64,000 nt of DNA, from contig JAJYKR010000001.1 in the NCBI GenBank assembly GCA_021788415.1, positions 186,001-250,000 on the forward strand. The letters are read 5' to 3'. The position numbers and the translations under genes are program-made. Source of the DNA: an archaeon (GTDB taxonomy: Archaea > Thermoproteota > Nitrososphaeria > Nitrososphaerales > UBA183). Below, piece by piece: positions 41,076 through 49,731 of this stretch (its first letter is position 1; every line of letters begins with the position of its first letter). The notes under the pieces were generated by a model. The model searched no databases. It was not told the origin of the DNA and saw only the letters and a list, made by a program, of their open reading frames with translations.

Positions 41076-41619
41076 CCTTCTCCCAGCGTTCGACCAGCCC
41101 CGCCAACTCGGCGGCCAGCGCCTCGGGGGTGGTCCGCTGGTTGGAGACCGTCTCGTCTGCAATCGCGATGGCCTCGCCTATCCCCACGTCGAGCTCCCTC
41201 CTGTCCCTGGCTGCGAACATCTCATAGGTGAGGGGGTCATCGCTCCGCCCACGCTCCCTCAGGAGCTCGAACCTCCTGGCCGGGGATGCAGCAACGGCGA
41301 CCAGCAGGACCCTCGCGTTCCTCCGGAACGCCTCCACCTCGGAGGCAGACCTGATGCCGTCCACCACCACTCTCTCCGCCCCAGACAGGGCGACCGTCTC
41401 CAGGCAGAGGTCGGCCACCGCGGACGGCCCGCGCTCCTTCCTCAGGAGCTTCATCACCTCCCCGGTGTTCTTCGCGTCTGGCTCGAGCCCTCGCCTCCTG
41501 GTCTCTGCCCGGATCACGTCCCCCATGACCACGCGCTTCCAACCTTCGCTGACGAGCCGCTGGGTCGCGGTCGACTTGCCGGCCCCGGGCATGCCGGTCA
41601 CTGCCACAATGCGGAGCAA
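41062..41619 (-). CDS. UPF0200-like adenylate/nucleotide kinase
   Basis: From TTG 41619 the 185-residue P-loop protein begins LLRIVAVTGMPGAGKSTATQ. Sequences ERVVVDGIRSASEVEAF and FELLRERGRSDDPLTYEMF resemble the lid and base region of the archaeal UPF0200/COG0237-like family (dephospho-CoA-kinase-like). The longer frame to 42180 is antisense to the cyclic phosphodiesterase gene. It is divergent from thpR, sharing one TATA element, and overlaps the UPF0201 gene by 14 bp. The substrate is not known. Confidence 0.85.
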   Translation of the reverse strand: MLRIVAVTGMPGAGKSTATQRLVSEGWKRVVMGDVIRAETRRRGLEPDAKNTGEVMKLLRKERGPSAVADLCLETVALSGAERVVVDGIRSASEVEAFRRNARVLLVAVAASPARRFELLRERGRSDDPLTYEMFAARDRRELDVGIGEAIAIADETVSNQRTTPEALAAELAGLVERWEKDVSS

Positions 41620-41645
41620 TCTGTCCCTCTGCCCGACCGGTAGCG

Positions 41646-41655
41646 AATTTAAAGG
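41646..41655. promoter_or_regulatory. Shared divergent TATA element
   Basis: AATTTAAAGG is centred about 32 nt from the leftward TTG at 41619 and 27 nt from the rightward ATG at 41678. Confidence 0.5.
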
Positions 41656-41677
41656 AACCACGGTCGACCTGGTGCAG

Positions 41678-42229
41678 ATGCGACTCTTCGTGGCGCTGGA
41701 GTTGCCGGGGCAGGTCCTCGACGCACTCACGAGGTTCCAGGCTTCCCTGGCCGCCACCGGCTCGGACCTCAAGCTCGTGGAGCGTGAGAACCTCCACTTC
41801 ACGGTGAAGTTCCTGGGGGAGGTTACGGAAGCGGAGGCCGACGAGGCGAAGTCCAGGCTCGCCGGGCTGGCGCTGGAGGGCGGCGAAGTGGAGCTGAAGG
41901 GGGTCGGCGCCTTCCCCGACGAGCGGAGGCCCAGGGTGGTCTGGGCGGGGGTGGCGGGGGAGCACCGAATGCTCGTCGAGCCCCTGGCAAGAGAGGTCAT
42001 AGCCTCGCTCGAGGGGCTCGGGGAACGCGACACCAGGCCATTCCAGGCCCACGTCACCCTGGCCAGGGTGAGGTCGCCCAGGAACGCCGGGGAGCTCGCA
42101 GCCCTGATCAGGGGGAGTTCAGGCGTCTCCTTCGGGTCAGCGCGGCTGACAGAGCTGAAGCTGAAGTCGAGCAGGCTCACGCCTGCTGGGCCCGTCTACG
42201 CCGACATCGGGGTGTACCCGCTGAGATGA
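41678..42229 (+). CDS. thpR: RNA 2',3'-cyclic phosphodiesterase
   Basis: The 183-residue 2H phosphoesterase opens 2',3'-cyclic phosphates at RNA ends and was first called LigT or 2'-5' RNA ligase. The two catalytic motifs are HFTVKF (about residue 43) and HVTLAR (about 125). The start is ATG 41678 (MRLFVALELPGQ); the longer frame from 41228 is antisense to the kinase gene. It overlaps the cca start by 4 bp. A role in tRNA-intron or repair end-processing fits the intron-bearing tRNAs here but is an inference. Confidence 0.93.
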   Translation: MRLFVALELPGQVLDALTRFQASLAATGSDLKLVERENLHFTVKFLGEVTEAEADEAKSRLAGLALEGGEVELKGVGAFPDERRPRVVWAGVAGEHRMLVEPLAREVIASLEGLGERDTRPFQAHVTLARVRSPRNAGELAALIRGSSGVSFGSARLTELKLKSSRLTPAGPVYADIGVYPLR

Positions 42230-43548
42230 CCGGCCTGGCGGAGGTCGTCGCCCGGGCAAAGCGGACGGTGGTCCCCTCCCCGGCGGAGGCCGCAGAGGTC
42301 GAGTCCATCGCCGCCTCACTGATCTCCAAGACCGAGCGCGCGGCCGCTCGGCACCCGCAGACCCGGGGGGTGCTCCTCGGAGGATCCTTCGCAAAGGGGA
42401 CCTGGCTCTCTCATCGCGTGGACCTGGACATATTCGTGAGGTTCGACCCTTCCACCCCAGAAGAGGAATTCGAGAGGGTGGGCCTCGACATAGGGGAAGA
42501 GGCCACCAGGGGCCACCCGGTCGGGAAGATGTACGCCCAGCATCCATACACCGAGGCGACGGTGGACGGCGTCAGGGTGAACATAGTCCCGTGCTACGAC
42601 GTGAGGAAGGGGGAGTGGAAGAGCGCGGCCGACAGGTCCCCGTTCCATGTCGGACTGATCGAGGCCCTCCCCGATGAGCAGAAGGTCCAGATCAGGCTGC
42701 TCAAGGCGTTCATGAACGCCGCCGGCGTCTACGGCGCGGAGATCCGCCGCCAGGGCTTCAGCGGCTACGTCGCCGAGGTGCTCGTCCTGAGGCTCGGGGG
42801 GTTCCGGCAGGCGGTCGAGTCGTTCGCTCGCTACTCGGTCCCCCTGGAAGGGAAGGCGTTCAGTCTCACTGACCCGGTCGACGAAGCCAGGGACCTGGGG
42901 ACCGCGGTTTCGGGGGAGAGCCTGGGTGTGATGGTGCTCGCCTGCAGAGAGTTTCTAAGGCGCCCCCGCATGGCCTACTTCAGCAGATTGCCGCGAAGAG
43001 TCCGAACCTCGCTGGGCGGGAGGGTAGTCGCAGTCGTCTTCTCGCACGTCACCCTCTCCGAAGACACCCTGTGGGGTGAGCTGAGGAGGACAACGAAACA
43101 CGTAGTGAAACACCTGGAAGAGGAGGGATTCAAGGTGGCAAGGTCCCTCGCCGCCTCCGACAACCTGAAGCGGAGCGCGATCCTCCTCATCCCCGAGTTC
43201 GACAAGCTCCCGGCCCTGGAGCAGAGGGTCGGACCGACGGTCGACAGGCAGAATGACGTCGAAGCTTTCCTGAGGTCCAACTTGAACAGCTCCAGGCTGG
43301 TGTGGGTCGACGGCGACGCGAGGGTCAGGATGCTCCTCCCGAGGGAGCGTACCCGCCTGGACCGGCTCCTGGCGGACGTCGCCAGGGGGAGGGCAGGACC
43401 CGTGGGCGCCTCCAGGGAGATCGAGGCGGGGATGAAGAAGAGCGCCATGGTGCTCCGGGGCCGGGCCCTGTCCCGCGCGGCCGCGACTTCAGGTTGGCTG
43501 AGAGATGGAATCAGAGAAATCACCTCGGACGCCATCGGAACGCGCTGA
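42226..43548 (+). CDS. cca: CCA-adding tRNA nucleotidyltransferase (archaeal class I)
   Basis: The 440-residue enzyme adds CCA to tRNA 3' ends. The nucleotidyltransferase motif GGSFAKGTWLSHRVDLDIFV carries the catalytic Asp pair, with a third carboxylate in VNIVPCYDV. The central and tail domains follow the archaeal class I pattern (RQGFSGYVAEVLVLRLGGF). It is coupled to thpR (4-bp overlap) and contains the start of the kinase gene in its last 44 bp. Both tRNAs in the window depend on it. Confidence 0.95.
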   Translation: MTGLAEVVARAKRTVVPSPAEAAEVESIAASLISKTERAAARHPQTRGVLLGGSFAKGTWLSHRVDLDIFVRFDPSTPEEEFERVGLDIGEEATRGHPVGKMYAQHPYTEATVDGVRVNIVPCYDVRKGEWKSAADRSPFHVGLIEALPDEQKVQIRLLKAFMNAAGVYGAEIRRQGFSGYVAEVLVLRLGGFRQAVESFARYSVPLEGKAFSLTDPVDEARDLGTAVSGESLGVMVLACREFLRRPRMAYFSRLPRRVRTSLGGRVVAVVFSHVTLSEDTLWGELRRTTKHVVKHLEEEGFKVARSLAASDNLKRSAILLIPEFDKLPALEQRVGPTVDRQNDVEAFLRSNLNSSRLVWVDGDARVRMLLPRERTRLDRLLADVARGRAGPVGASREIEAGMKKSAMVLRGRALSRAAATSGWLRDGIREITSDAIGTR

Positions 43549-44299
43549 CCTCAGCCAGCTGACGCGGACTCCGTACGTCAGAGTCCTCACCTACCCGGGT
43601 ATCTCGCTGGAGGAGGCGAAGTCGAGGGTGAAGCAGCTCGAGGGCCTCGGCGTGGAGGAGGTGGTCTTCGAGGGGCACACGAGGATAGGTAGCCTGGGGG
43701 TCCTGGGGCTGGGGACAGTGGGGGTCGTGGTCAAGGCCGTGGCCCGGGGCGGGGAGTGCGCTCTGAAGATCAGGAGGACCGACGCTAACCGCCCGGACAT
43801 GGAAGAGGAGGTGAGGGTCACGAAGATGGCGAACCGGATAGGGGTCGGCCCGGAGGTCTACGCCCACACGAGGGACGTCATCATGATGAAGCTCCTAGAA
43901 TACGAGGAGTTGGCGGAATGGCTGAAGCGCCTGAAGGGGCCCGGCCGGAGGGAGGCGGCCAGGGGGATGGTCCACGCACTGCTGAACCAGTGCCGGAAGC
44001 TCGACATCATGGGCATCGACCACGGGCAGCTGAGCAACCTGAGGAAGCACGCCGTGATTGCCGAAGGGGCGCCCTGGATCATCGATTTCGAGTCCGCTGG
44101 GACGGGGCGGCGGCCGAGGAACGTGACCACCGCAGCGCAATACCTGTTCGTCGGAGGGGCCTTGGCCCCAGCCATGCGGAGGGCCCTTGGGGTCCATGAC
44201 ACGGAGAGGCTGAAGGCGCTCTTGGGCGCCTACAAGGAGGACCTGTCTGACTACGCCTACGCCAAGGCGCTGGAGCACCTGAAGGTCGCGGGGCGATGA
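43505..44299 (+). CDS. Small RIO-like predicted protein kinase (COG2112-like)
   Basis: The 264-residue protein has a kinase-like N-lobe (LGLGTVGVVVKAV, ALKIRRTDANRPDMEEEVRV) and a catalytic loop GIDHGQLSNLRKHAV with a following Mg motif WIIDFESAGTGRRPRN, as in RIO/COG2112 kinases. No transmembrane segment is seen. RIO relatives act in ribosome maturation. It overlaps the 3' end of cca by 44 bp, placing it in the tRNA-processing operon upstream of tRNA-Pro. Confidence 0.86.
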   Translation: MESEKSPRTPSERADLSQLTRTPYVRVLTYPGISLEEAKSRVKQLEGLGVEEVVFEGHTRIGSLGVLGLGTVGVVVKAVARGGECALKIRRTDANRPDMEEEVRVTKMANRIGVGPEVYAHTRDVIMMKLLEYEELAEWLKRLKGPGRREAARGMVHALLNQCRKLDIMGIDHGQLSNLRKHAVIAEGAPWIIDFESAGTGRRPRNVTTAAQYLFVGGALAPAMRRALGVHDTERLKALLGAYKEDLSDYAYAKALEHLKVAGR

Positions 44300-44324
44300 G
44301 CTCCTGACCGCGCCGCCTGCGAAC

Positions 44325-44333
44325 CTTTAAACT
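44325..44333 (+). promoter_or_regulatory. TATA box of the tRNA-Pro gene
   Basis: CTTTAAACT is centred 30 nt before the first tRNA base at 44359. Confidence 0.6.
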
Positions 44334-44358
44334 GAGACCGAGTTCGGCTCCTACTCGC

Positions 44359-44456
44359 GGGGTCGTAGTGTAGCTTGGTCCAGCATACCAGAGTGAATGA
44401 CCTTCACGGTGAGCCTGGGGCGCTGGCGATCGCGAGTTCAAATCTCGCCGACCCCA
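44359..44456 (+). tRNA. tRNA-Pro(GGG) with an intron at 30/31
   Basis: GGGGTCG (44359-44365) pairs with CGACCCC (44449-44455), discriminator A at 44456, T-arm GCGAG-TTCAAAT-CTCGC (44432-44448). The anticodon stem 5' half is CCAG (44388-44391). A 22-nt insert (44392-44413) must be removed to join C414, giving stem CCAGC/GCTGG and loop CTGGGGC with anticodon GGG at 44417-44419. This intron lies between positions 30 and 31, a noncanonical site. It contains the inverted repeat GTGAA...TTCAC. CCA is not encoded. The isoacceptor follows from this fold, the only one giving a paired stem and T33. Confidence 0.82.
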
Positions 44457-44502
44457 CATCCATTTGGGTTCACGCTCTTTCGCCCAGACGCCATAGAATG
44501 AC

Positions 44503-44673
44503 CTACTCCTGGCGCTGAGCCGCATCGATTTCCCAGAAGCCAGCCTGGGTTTGCTCCGTCCCGATCTTCACGCACCGGCCTCCGCGACCATGGAACCTCG
44601 CTTTCGGGATCATTGCCCTGCCAACTTTGGGCGGGCCGCCGTTGGCCAACTGAAGAGCGGCTACGAACGTCAT
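44503..44673 (-). CDS. Candidate small protein, 56 aa
   Basis: ATG 44673 to TAG 44503-44505 encodes 56 residues (MTFVAALQLANGGPPKVGRA at the start; GRCVKIGTEQTQAGFWEID near the end). The composition is protein-like and the frame is closed upstream by TAG. It is downstream of the MFS gene with 51 bp between, so it could be cotranscribed. I recognise no family, and a longer overlapping frame (44438-45001) in another register is less convincing. Confidence 0.3.
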   Translation of the reverse strand: MTFVAALQLANGGPPKVGRAMIPKARFHGRGGRCVKIGTEQTQAGFWEIDAAQRQE

Positions 44674-44724
44674 CGATGAAACCAGGCCCTGAATCTACGC
44701 CGGCACAGCTTGGACGCTGTCGTC

Positions 44725-46020
44725 CTACCCCGTGGAACGGGAGGGACCCCCCTGCGCCCCCGGGGCGGGCCGGGGCCTTCCATCGAGCTTCCAGAGGTCC
44801 CTCGACGCACCGAACAGCACGGACGAGACGAGCAGGGCGGCGCCCACGTACGCATAGACGGGGAGGACGCCGATGGCCGCGATGAACAGGCTCCCGAAGA
44901 CTATGGCCGGCGGACCTCCGACGAAGCTGAGGAGCCCATCTATGGCGAAGTAGCGGCCCCTCATCTCCGTCGGCACGATGTTCTGGGCGGCGGTCAGCCA
45001 CGCGTTCCCGCCGAACCCCTGGGCGAACCCTGCTGCAAAGAGCGCAGCGACGGCGACCGCGGCAGAAGGCTCGAGCCCCATGAGCAGATACACCCCCCCG
45101 GGGACGCTCCCGGCCATGAGCACCCAGACCGCGCCCGCGCGGCCGAGGGCCGACGTCCGCCCGAGTGTGAGGGAACCTAGGGCACCTCCAAGGACGTTCG
45201 CGCCGGTGGCTATCCCGAACGCGACGGCGCCCAGGCCGACGCCCTGGACCATGTAGACCACCAGGTAGTAAAACACGACCGCGCTGAGGAAGTTGAACAC
45301 TGTGGCTGACGCCGAGAGGAAGAGGAGCCCCCGCTGAGACCGTAGCCAGCTCATGCCGTCCTTTACCTCGGAGAGCATGCCCGCACGCGTTCCCGACTTC
45401 CTCGGTCCGTCGGGTGTCGAGCGAGCCACAAGGAGGAGAGCGAAGAGCGCCGCCAACCCAAAGGCGGCGGCGCCATAGGCGAAGGCGACCACGGCTCCTG
45501 CGAACGCTATGATTCCGCCGCCTATCGCGGCCGAAGCCGACCCGATCACAGAGGTACCTGCCCTGGTGACCCCGTTCGCGTCAGATAGCTCGCCGGCGCT
45601 CACGATCTCAGGCAGGTAAGAGTAGTTACAGGACCGATACAACTCCGTGGCCGCGGACCAACAGACAGCCACAGCCACGACCACGGGGAGCTGGAACCCG
45701 TACAGCGCGAAGACCGCCGCCAGGAGTCCCAAACTCACCCCTCTGATGACATTGGACAGGAGGAGGAGGTGGCTCCGGCTGTACCTGTCCACCCAGACCC
45801 CGCCCGGCAGGGTGAACCCTATTGTGGTCAGGGACTCTGCGAGGCCCACTACGCCGACATAGATGACCGACTTCGTGACCTCGAAGACCATCCAGATCAC
45901 AGCTATCCCGAAGACCGAGGAGGCGGTCCGTGAGGAGACGTTCATCGCGATGTAGTGGAGGAACCTGCCGTTCCGAAACAGCGTCTTGGTCTTCCTGGGC
46001 TCTTCCCCGGAGCCGCTCAC
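44725..46020 (-). CDS. MFS transporter (MFS_3-like)
   Basis: The 431-residue protein has 12 predicted TM helices. The loop-2/3 motif VWVDRYSRSHLLLLSNVIRG and the cytoplasmic DANGVTRAGTS resemble MFS_3 efflux proteins (enterobactin or macrolide exporters). The substrate is unknown. It appears monocistronic, or in a short unit with a possible 56-residue ORF downstream. Monotopic Pro/Gly-rich C-terminal tail. Confidence 0.87.
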   Translation of the reverse strand: MSGSGEEPRKTKTLFRNGRFLHYIAMNVSSRTASSVFGIAVIWMVFEVTKSVIYVGVVGLAESLTTIGFTLPGGVWVDRYSRSHLLLLSNVIRGVSLGLLAAVFALYGFQLPVVVAVAVCWSAATELYRSCNYSYLPEIVSAGELSDANGVTRAGTSVIGSASAAIGGGIIAFAGAVVAFAYGAAAFGLAALFALLLVARSTPDGPRKSGTRAGMLSEVKDGMSWLRSQRGLLFLSASATVFNFLSAVVFYYLVVYMVQGVGLGAVAFGIATGANVLGGALGSLTLGRTSALGRAGAVWVLMAGSVPGGVYLLMGLEPSAAVAVAALFAAGFAQGFGGNAWLTAAQNIVPTEMRGRYFAIDGLLSFVGGPPAIVFGSLFIAAIGVLPVYAYVGAALLVSSVLFGASRDLWKLDGRPRPAPGAQGGPSRSTG

Positions 46021-46099
46021 ATCTCAGCCAGGAGTCCTATCGATATATCTCCTGCTCACCAGGAGATGGCTGCGGAATCGGGCCGGAGAGTCGCCCTGG

Positions 46100-48748
46100 C
46101 TACGCGGTGACCGCTTTGGTCTTCTCAGAGAGCGCGGCGTGGGCCGCCGCAAGTCTAGCCACAGGGACCCTGAAGGCCGAGCAGCTGACGTAGTCCAGCC
46201 CCGCCTCGTCGAAGAACGCTATGCTCTTGGGGTCCCCGCCGTGCTCCCCGCAGATGCCGACCTCCAACCCCGGGTTGGACTTCCTCCCCTCCTGGACCGC
46301 CAGCTTAACCAGCCGCCCGACCCCCACCGTGTCCACCGAGTCGAAGGGGCTCCGTTGGAATATGCCCATCTCCAGGTACTTTGGGATGAACTTTGCTTCC
46401 ACGTCGTCCCTGCTGAAGCCGAAGGTCGTCTGGGTGAGGTCGTTGGTGCCGAACGAGAAGAAGTCGGAGTGCTCCGCTATCTCCCCCGCGGTGAGCGCCG
46501 CCCTGGGGGTCTCAATCATCGTCCCCACCTGGTACTCGACCTCCGTCCCCAACTCCTTGAACGCGGCGGCCGCGGCCGACTCGACCACCTTCCTCAGGAT
46601 CTTGAACTCCTCGACGCTGGAGACCAGGGGGAGCATTATCTTCACCTTCGCCCGCTCCTTCTTCTCGCGGTCGAGCTCGACGGCCGCCTGGAGGATGGCC
46701 TTCGCCTGCATCTCGTATATCTCAGGGTAGGTTATGGCGAGGCGGCACCCACGATGCCCGATCATGGGGTTGTGCTCCGAGAGCTGCCTGACGCGGTTGA
46801 GCATCGCCTCGGTCCCCTCAAGCTCCTCCTTCGACGCGCCACGCTCCTTCATCTCCTGGATGTCCAGGAGCAGCTCCTCCACTGAAGGGAGGAACTCGTG
46901 GAGCGGCAGGTCAAGGAGCCTCACCACCACTGGCTTGCCCCCCATGGCCGCGAATATCCCCCTGAAGTCAGAGAGCTGGAACGGGAACAGGCGGTAGAGG
47001 TGCCTCTTCCGGGCCTCGGCGTCCAGGCTCATTATCATGTCCCTCACGATGGGGAGGCGCTTCGGGTCGTTGAACATCCTCTCGGTCCTGCACAGCCCTA
47101 TCCCCTCGGCGCCGAACTCCCTCGCCTTTACGGCCGCCTCTGGGGTGTCGGCGTTCGCCCAGACGCCCAGGCGCTTCACCCCGTCGGCGGTCTGCAGGAG
47201 GGAGGTCAGCTCCGGGGTCGGCTCTGGGTCCACCATCTTGACCTCACCCTTGTACACCGACCCCGTCGTCCCGTCTATGGTGATCGTCTCCCCCTTGGTT
47301 ATCCTCTCCCCCGACTTCGTCTTGAAGAAGCCGCCTTCCATGGAGATCTCGATCTCGCTGCACCCTACGACGGCGGGCTTCCCCATGCCTCTTGCGACCA
47401 CCGCGGCGTGACTCGTCATTCCGCCTCGCATCGTCAGGACCCCCTGCGATGCTATGAGCCCTTTGATGTCCTCGGGGGTAGTCTCCGGCCTGACTAGTAT
47501 CACCTTCTGGGAGCCGCCCAGGGAGGCGGCCTCCTCGGTGTCGAAGACGACCATCCCAGATGCGGCCCCCGGAGAAGCGTCCAGCCCCTTGGCCACGGGC
47601 CTGTCCTTGGAGCTGGGGTCCAGCCTACGGTGGAGGAGGGCCTCGAGCTGCTCCGGCTCGACCCTCGCCACCGACTCGCTGGGGGTGATCAGCCCCTCCT
47701 TCGCCATGTCCACCGCCACCTTCACGGCGGCCTGGGCGGTCCTCTTCCCGTTCCTCGTCTGGAGGGTGTAGAGCTTCCCGTCCTCGACTGTGAACTCAAA
47801 GTCCTGCATGTCCTTGAAGTGCGCCTCGAGCCGGTTCGCCACGTCCTGCAGCCGGCCCTTCAGCGCCGGGTGCATCCCATCGATGCCCACCGGGGTCCGT
47901 ATCCCGGCCACCACGTCCTCCCCCTGCGAGTTGGGGAGGTATTCGCCGAAGAGCTTCTTCTCGCCGGTCGAGGGGTTCCGGGTGAACCCGACCCCGGAGC
48001 CGGAGTTCTCCCCGAAGTTCCCGAAGACCATGGTCTGGATGTTCACAGCCGTCCCGAGGTCGTCGGGGATGCTGTAGAACTTCCTGTACTCCTTCGCCCT
48101 CTCGTTGTTCCACGAGCCGAGCACCGCCACCACCGCCATCTCGAGCTGGACGTAGGGGTCCTGGGGGAACTCCTTCCCAGTCTCCTCCTTGATGATCCTC
48201 TTGAATTCGTCGGCGACCCCTCTCAGCTCCTGGGGGGAGAGGTCGATGTCCATCTTGGCCCCGGCGGCCTTCCTTCGCGCTTCGAGGACCTTCTCGAACG
48301 ACCCGGCGTCTGCCCCCATGGCGATCTTGCCGAACATCTGGATGAGCCTCCTGTAGGAGTCGTAGGCGAACCTCTCGTTCTTCGTGATCTCAGCCATCCT
48401 CTTCGCCGTGACGTCATTCAGCCCGAGGTTGAGAATCGTGTCCATCATCCCGGGCATGGAGAACGGGGCCCCCGACCTGACAGAGAAGAGCAGCGGCTTC
48501 TCTTCCCCCCCGAAGGTCTTCCCAGTCTGCTCCTCGACCTCGGCTACCTTGGCCCGGACCTCGCCGAAGAGTCCTTCGGGGACCTTCCCCCCGTTGGCGT
48601 AGTACGCCTTGCAGACATCAGTCGTGATGGTGAACCCTGGAGGGACGGGGAGACCGAGGGACGTCATCTCCACCAGGCCGTATCCCTTTCCGCCGAGGAG
48701 GAACTTGTCCGCCCCGAGCGCGTCTTTGAACAGCACTACGTTGCGCAC
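46100..48748 (-). CDS. ppdK: Pyruvate phosphate dikinase
   Basis: The 882-residue enzyme interconverts pyruvate, ATP and phosphate with PEP, AMP and pyrophosphate. It has an ATP-grasp N-terminal domain (GGKGYGLVEM, VRSGAPFSMPGMMDTILNLG), a swivelling domain with the phospho-His motif GGMTSHAAVVARG, and a C-terminal barrel (LCRTERMF, IGICGEHGGDP with catalytic Cys). GTG 48748 (VRNVVLFKDALGADKF) follows a GAAGAAGGA sequence and fits the family start. A TTG at 48808 adds 20 polar residues. It allows gluconeogenesis from pyruvate produced by methylisocitrate lyase or amino-acid breakdown. Confidence 0.95.
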   Translation of the reverse strand: MRNVVLFKDALGADKFLLGGKGYGLVEMTSLGLPVPPGFTITTDVCKAYYANGGKVPEGLFGEVRAKVAEVEEQTGKTFGGEEKPLLFSVRSGAPFSMPGMMDTILNLGLNDVTAKRMAEITKNERFAYDSYRRLIQMFGKIAMGADAGSFEKVLEARRKAAGAKMDIDLSPQELRGVADEFKRIIKEETGKEFPQDPYVQLEMAVVAVLGSWNNERAKEYRKFYSIPDDLGTAVNIQTMVFGNFGENSGSGVGFTRNPSTGEKKLFGEYLPNSQGEDVVAGIRTPVGIDGMHPALKGRLQDVANRLEAHFKDMQDFEFTVEDGKLYTLQTRNGKRTAQAAVKVAVDMAKEGLITPSESVARVEPEQLEALLHRRLDPSSKDRPVAKGLDASPGAASGMVVFDTEEAASLGGSQKVILVRPETTPEDIKGLIASQGVLTMRGGMTSHAAVVARGMGKPAVVGCSEIEISMEGGFFKTKSGERITKGETITIDGTTGSVYKGEVKMVDPEPTPELTSLLQTADGVKRLGVWANADTPEAAVKAREFGAEGIGLCRTERMFNDPKRLPIVRDMIMSLDAEARKRHLYRLFPFQLSDFRGIFAAMGGKPVVVRLLDLPLHEFLPSVEELLLDIQEMKERGASKEELEGTEAMLNRVRQLSEHNPMIGHRGCRLAITYPEIYEMQAKAILQAAVELDREKKERAKVKIMLPLVSSVEEFKILRKVVESAAAAAFKELGTEVEYQVGTMIETPRAALTAGEIAEHSDFFSFGTNDLTQTTFGFSRDDVEAKFIPKYLEMGIFQRSPFDSVDTVGVGRLVKLAVQEGRKSNPGLEVGICGEHGGDPKSIAFFDEAGLDYVSCSAFRVPVARLAAAHAALSEKTKAVTA

Positions 48749-48902
48749 GGGTCCTTCTTCAGGAGCTTGACTTTGTGTGTTTGTAAGTCCTTCGGGGAGG
48801 GGAGTCAACCTCCATGCTCGAATACGCGACCGCAGCCCCTCCTGCCCTCAGACCGGTCTATCCAGACGGGCGCAGCCAACCGCAAGTAGGAGGAGGGGCA
48901 TG

Positions 48903-48912
48903 AGTTTAAAAT
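48903..48912 (+). promoter_or_regulatory. TATA box of the DUF998-like gene
   Basis: AGTTTAAAAT is centred 27 nt before the GTG at 48935. Its symmetry might also allow leftward transcription toward ppdK, with a long leader. Confidence 0.5.
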
Positions 48913-48934
48913 CGCGGGGTCGGGAGACGGCGAA

Positions 48935-49594
48935 GTGAGCGCGGCCGGCGGCGGTCATCAGTCTCAGACGAAAGGGAATGATCTGAGAGTAAAGACAGCG
49001 GGGTCACTGCTCCTTCTGGGCGGCCTGGTATTCTTCCTGCTCAACACGGTCGCCGAGGGAATCTATCCAAACTACAACGTCGGGTCCAACGTCCTCAGCG
49101 ACCTTGGCGCGCTTGGGACCAACACCTTCCTCCTCTGGGACGGGATGCTCTTCCTGAGCGGGGTGCTCCTGCTTCTGGCCTCCTATCTCCTGTTCTACAC
49201 CGAGAATAGCTTTCGGTCGACCGCCGTCGGTAAGCGAGCCAACCTGGTCGGGGTCCTTTACCTCCTTCCCGGGATAGGGGCGATGATCGTCGCCCTTTTC
49301 CAGGAAAATTCGGCCCTCGGGGCCGCAGGGGTCCACGGTCTGGGCGCCATGGTCACTTTCCTCTTCGGAGGAATCTCGGCTGTCTACGCCTTCAGGCTGA
49401 CCAAGGCGCCCTTCCGCTACTTCTCATTGGTGCTCGGATTGCTCACGCTGGTCTTCATACTGGTGTTCGTCACGAGCGGGGCCACGCTCGAAGGGCTGAC
49501 CGAGCGCCTGATCGTCTACCCCTTCGTCCTCTGGGCCATCGGCTTCGGCGGGTATCTGACTGCGTTGCCGTCGAACGACGGCATCGCTCGATAA
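48935..49594 (+). CDS. DUF998-like membrane protein
   Basis: The 219-residue protein has six predicted TM helices and the features of DUF998 (NYNVGSNVLSDLGALGTNTF in the first outside loop, GVHGLGAMVTFLFGGISAV in the middle). These archaeal and bacterial membrane proteins have no known function. It starts at GTG 48935 after a good TATA element and is monocistronic, converging on the methyltransferase gene across a strong hairpin. Confidence 0.87.
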   Translation: MSAAGGGHQSQTKGNDLRVKTAGSLLLLGGLVFFLLNTVAEGIYPNYNVGSNVLSDLGALGTNTFLLWDGMLFLSGVLLLLASYLLFYTENSFRSTAVGKRANLVGVLYLLPGIGAMIVALFQENSALGAAGVHGLGAMVTFLFGGISAVYAFRLTKAPFRYFSLVLGLLTLVFILVFVTSGATLEGLTERLIVYPFVLWAIGFGGYLTALPSNDGIAR

Positions 49595-49674
49595 GGAATC
49601 GGGGACGGGCTCAGCGGGCGAGCTTCGTGACGGTGCTTGGATTGGCGCCACGGCTCGGACGCTCTTCGTCCCCC

Positions 49675-49692
49675 GGCACCGCCAGCGGTGCC
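49675..49692. terminator. Bidirectional terminator hairpin
   Basis: GGCACCG-CCAG-CGGTGCC is a perfect 7-bp stem with a 4-nt loop in the 137-bp gap between two convergent genes. Confidence 0.5.
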
Positions 49693-49731
49693 TCCGGAGT
49701 TTGGCCCCGTCCACCTCCGGCGCGTCCCGAT

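Noticed and set aside
41228..41677. N-terminal extension of the cyclic phosphodiesterase
   Set aside because: It is antisense to the kinase gene, and the true start MRLFVALELPGQ at 41678 has a TATA box at 27 nt.
44438..45001. Long minus-strand frame at the end of the MFS gene
   Set aside because: It overlaps the MFS coding region in a different frame and the tRNA-Pro gene; the 56-residue frame is more coherent but still tentative.
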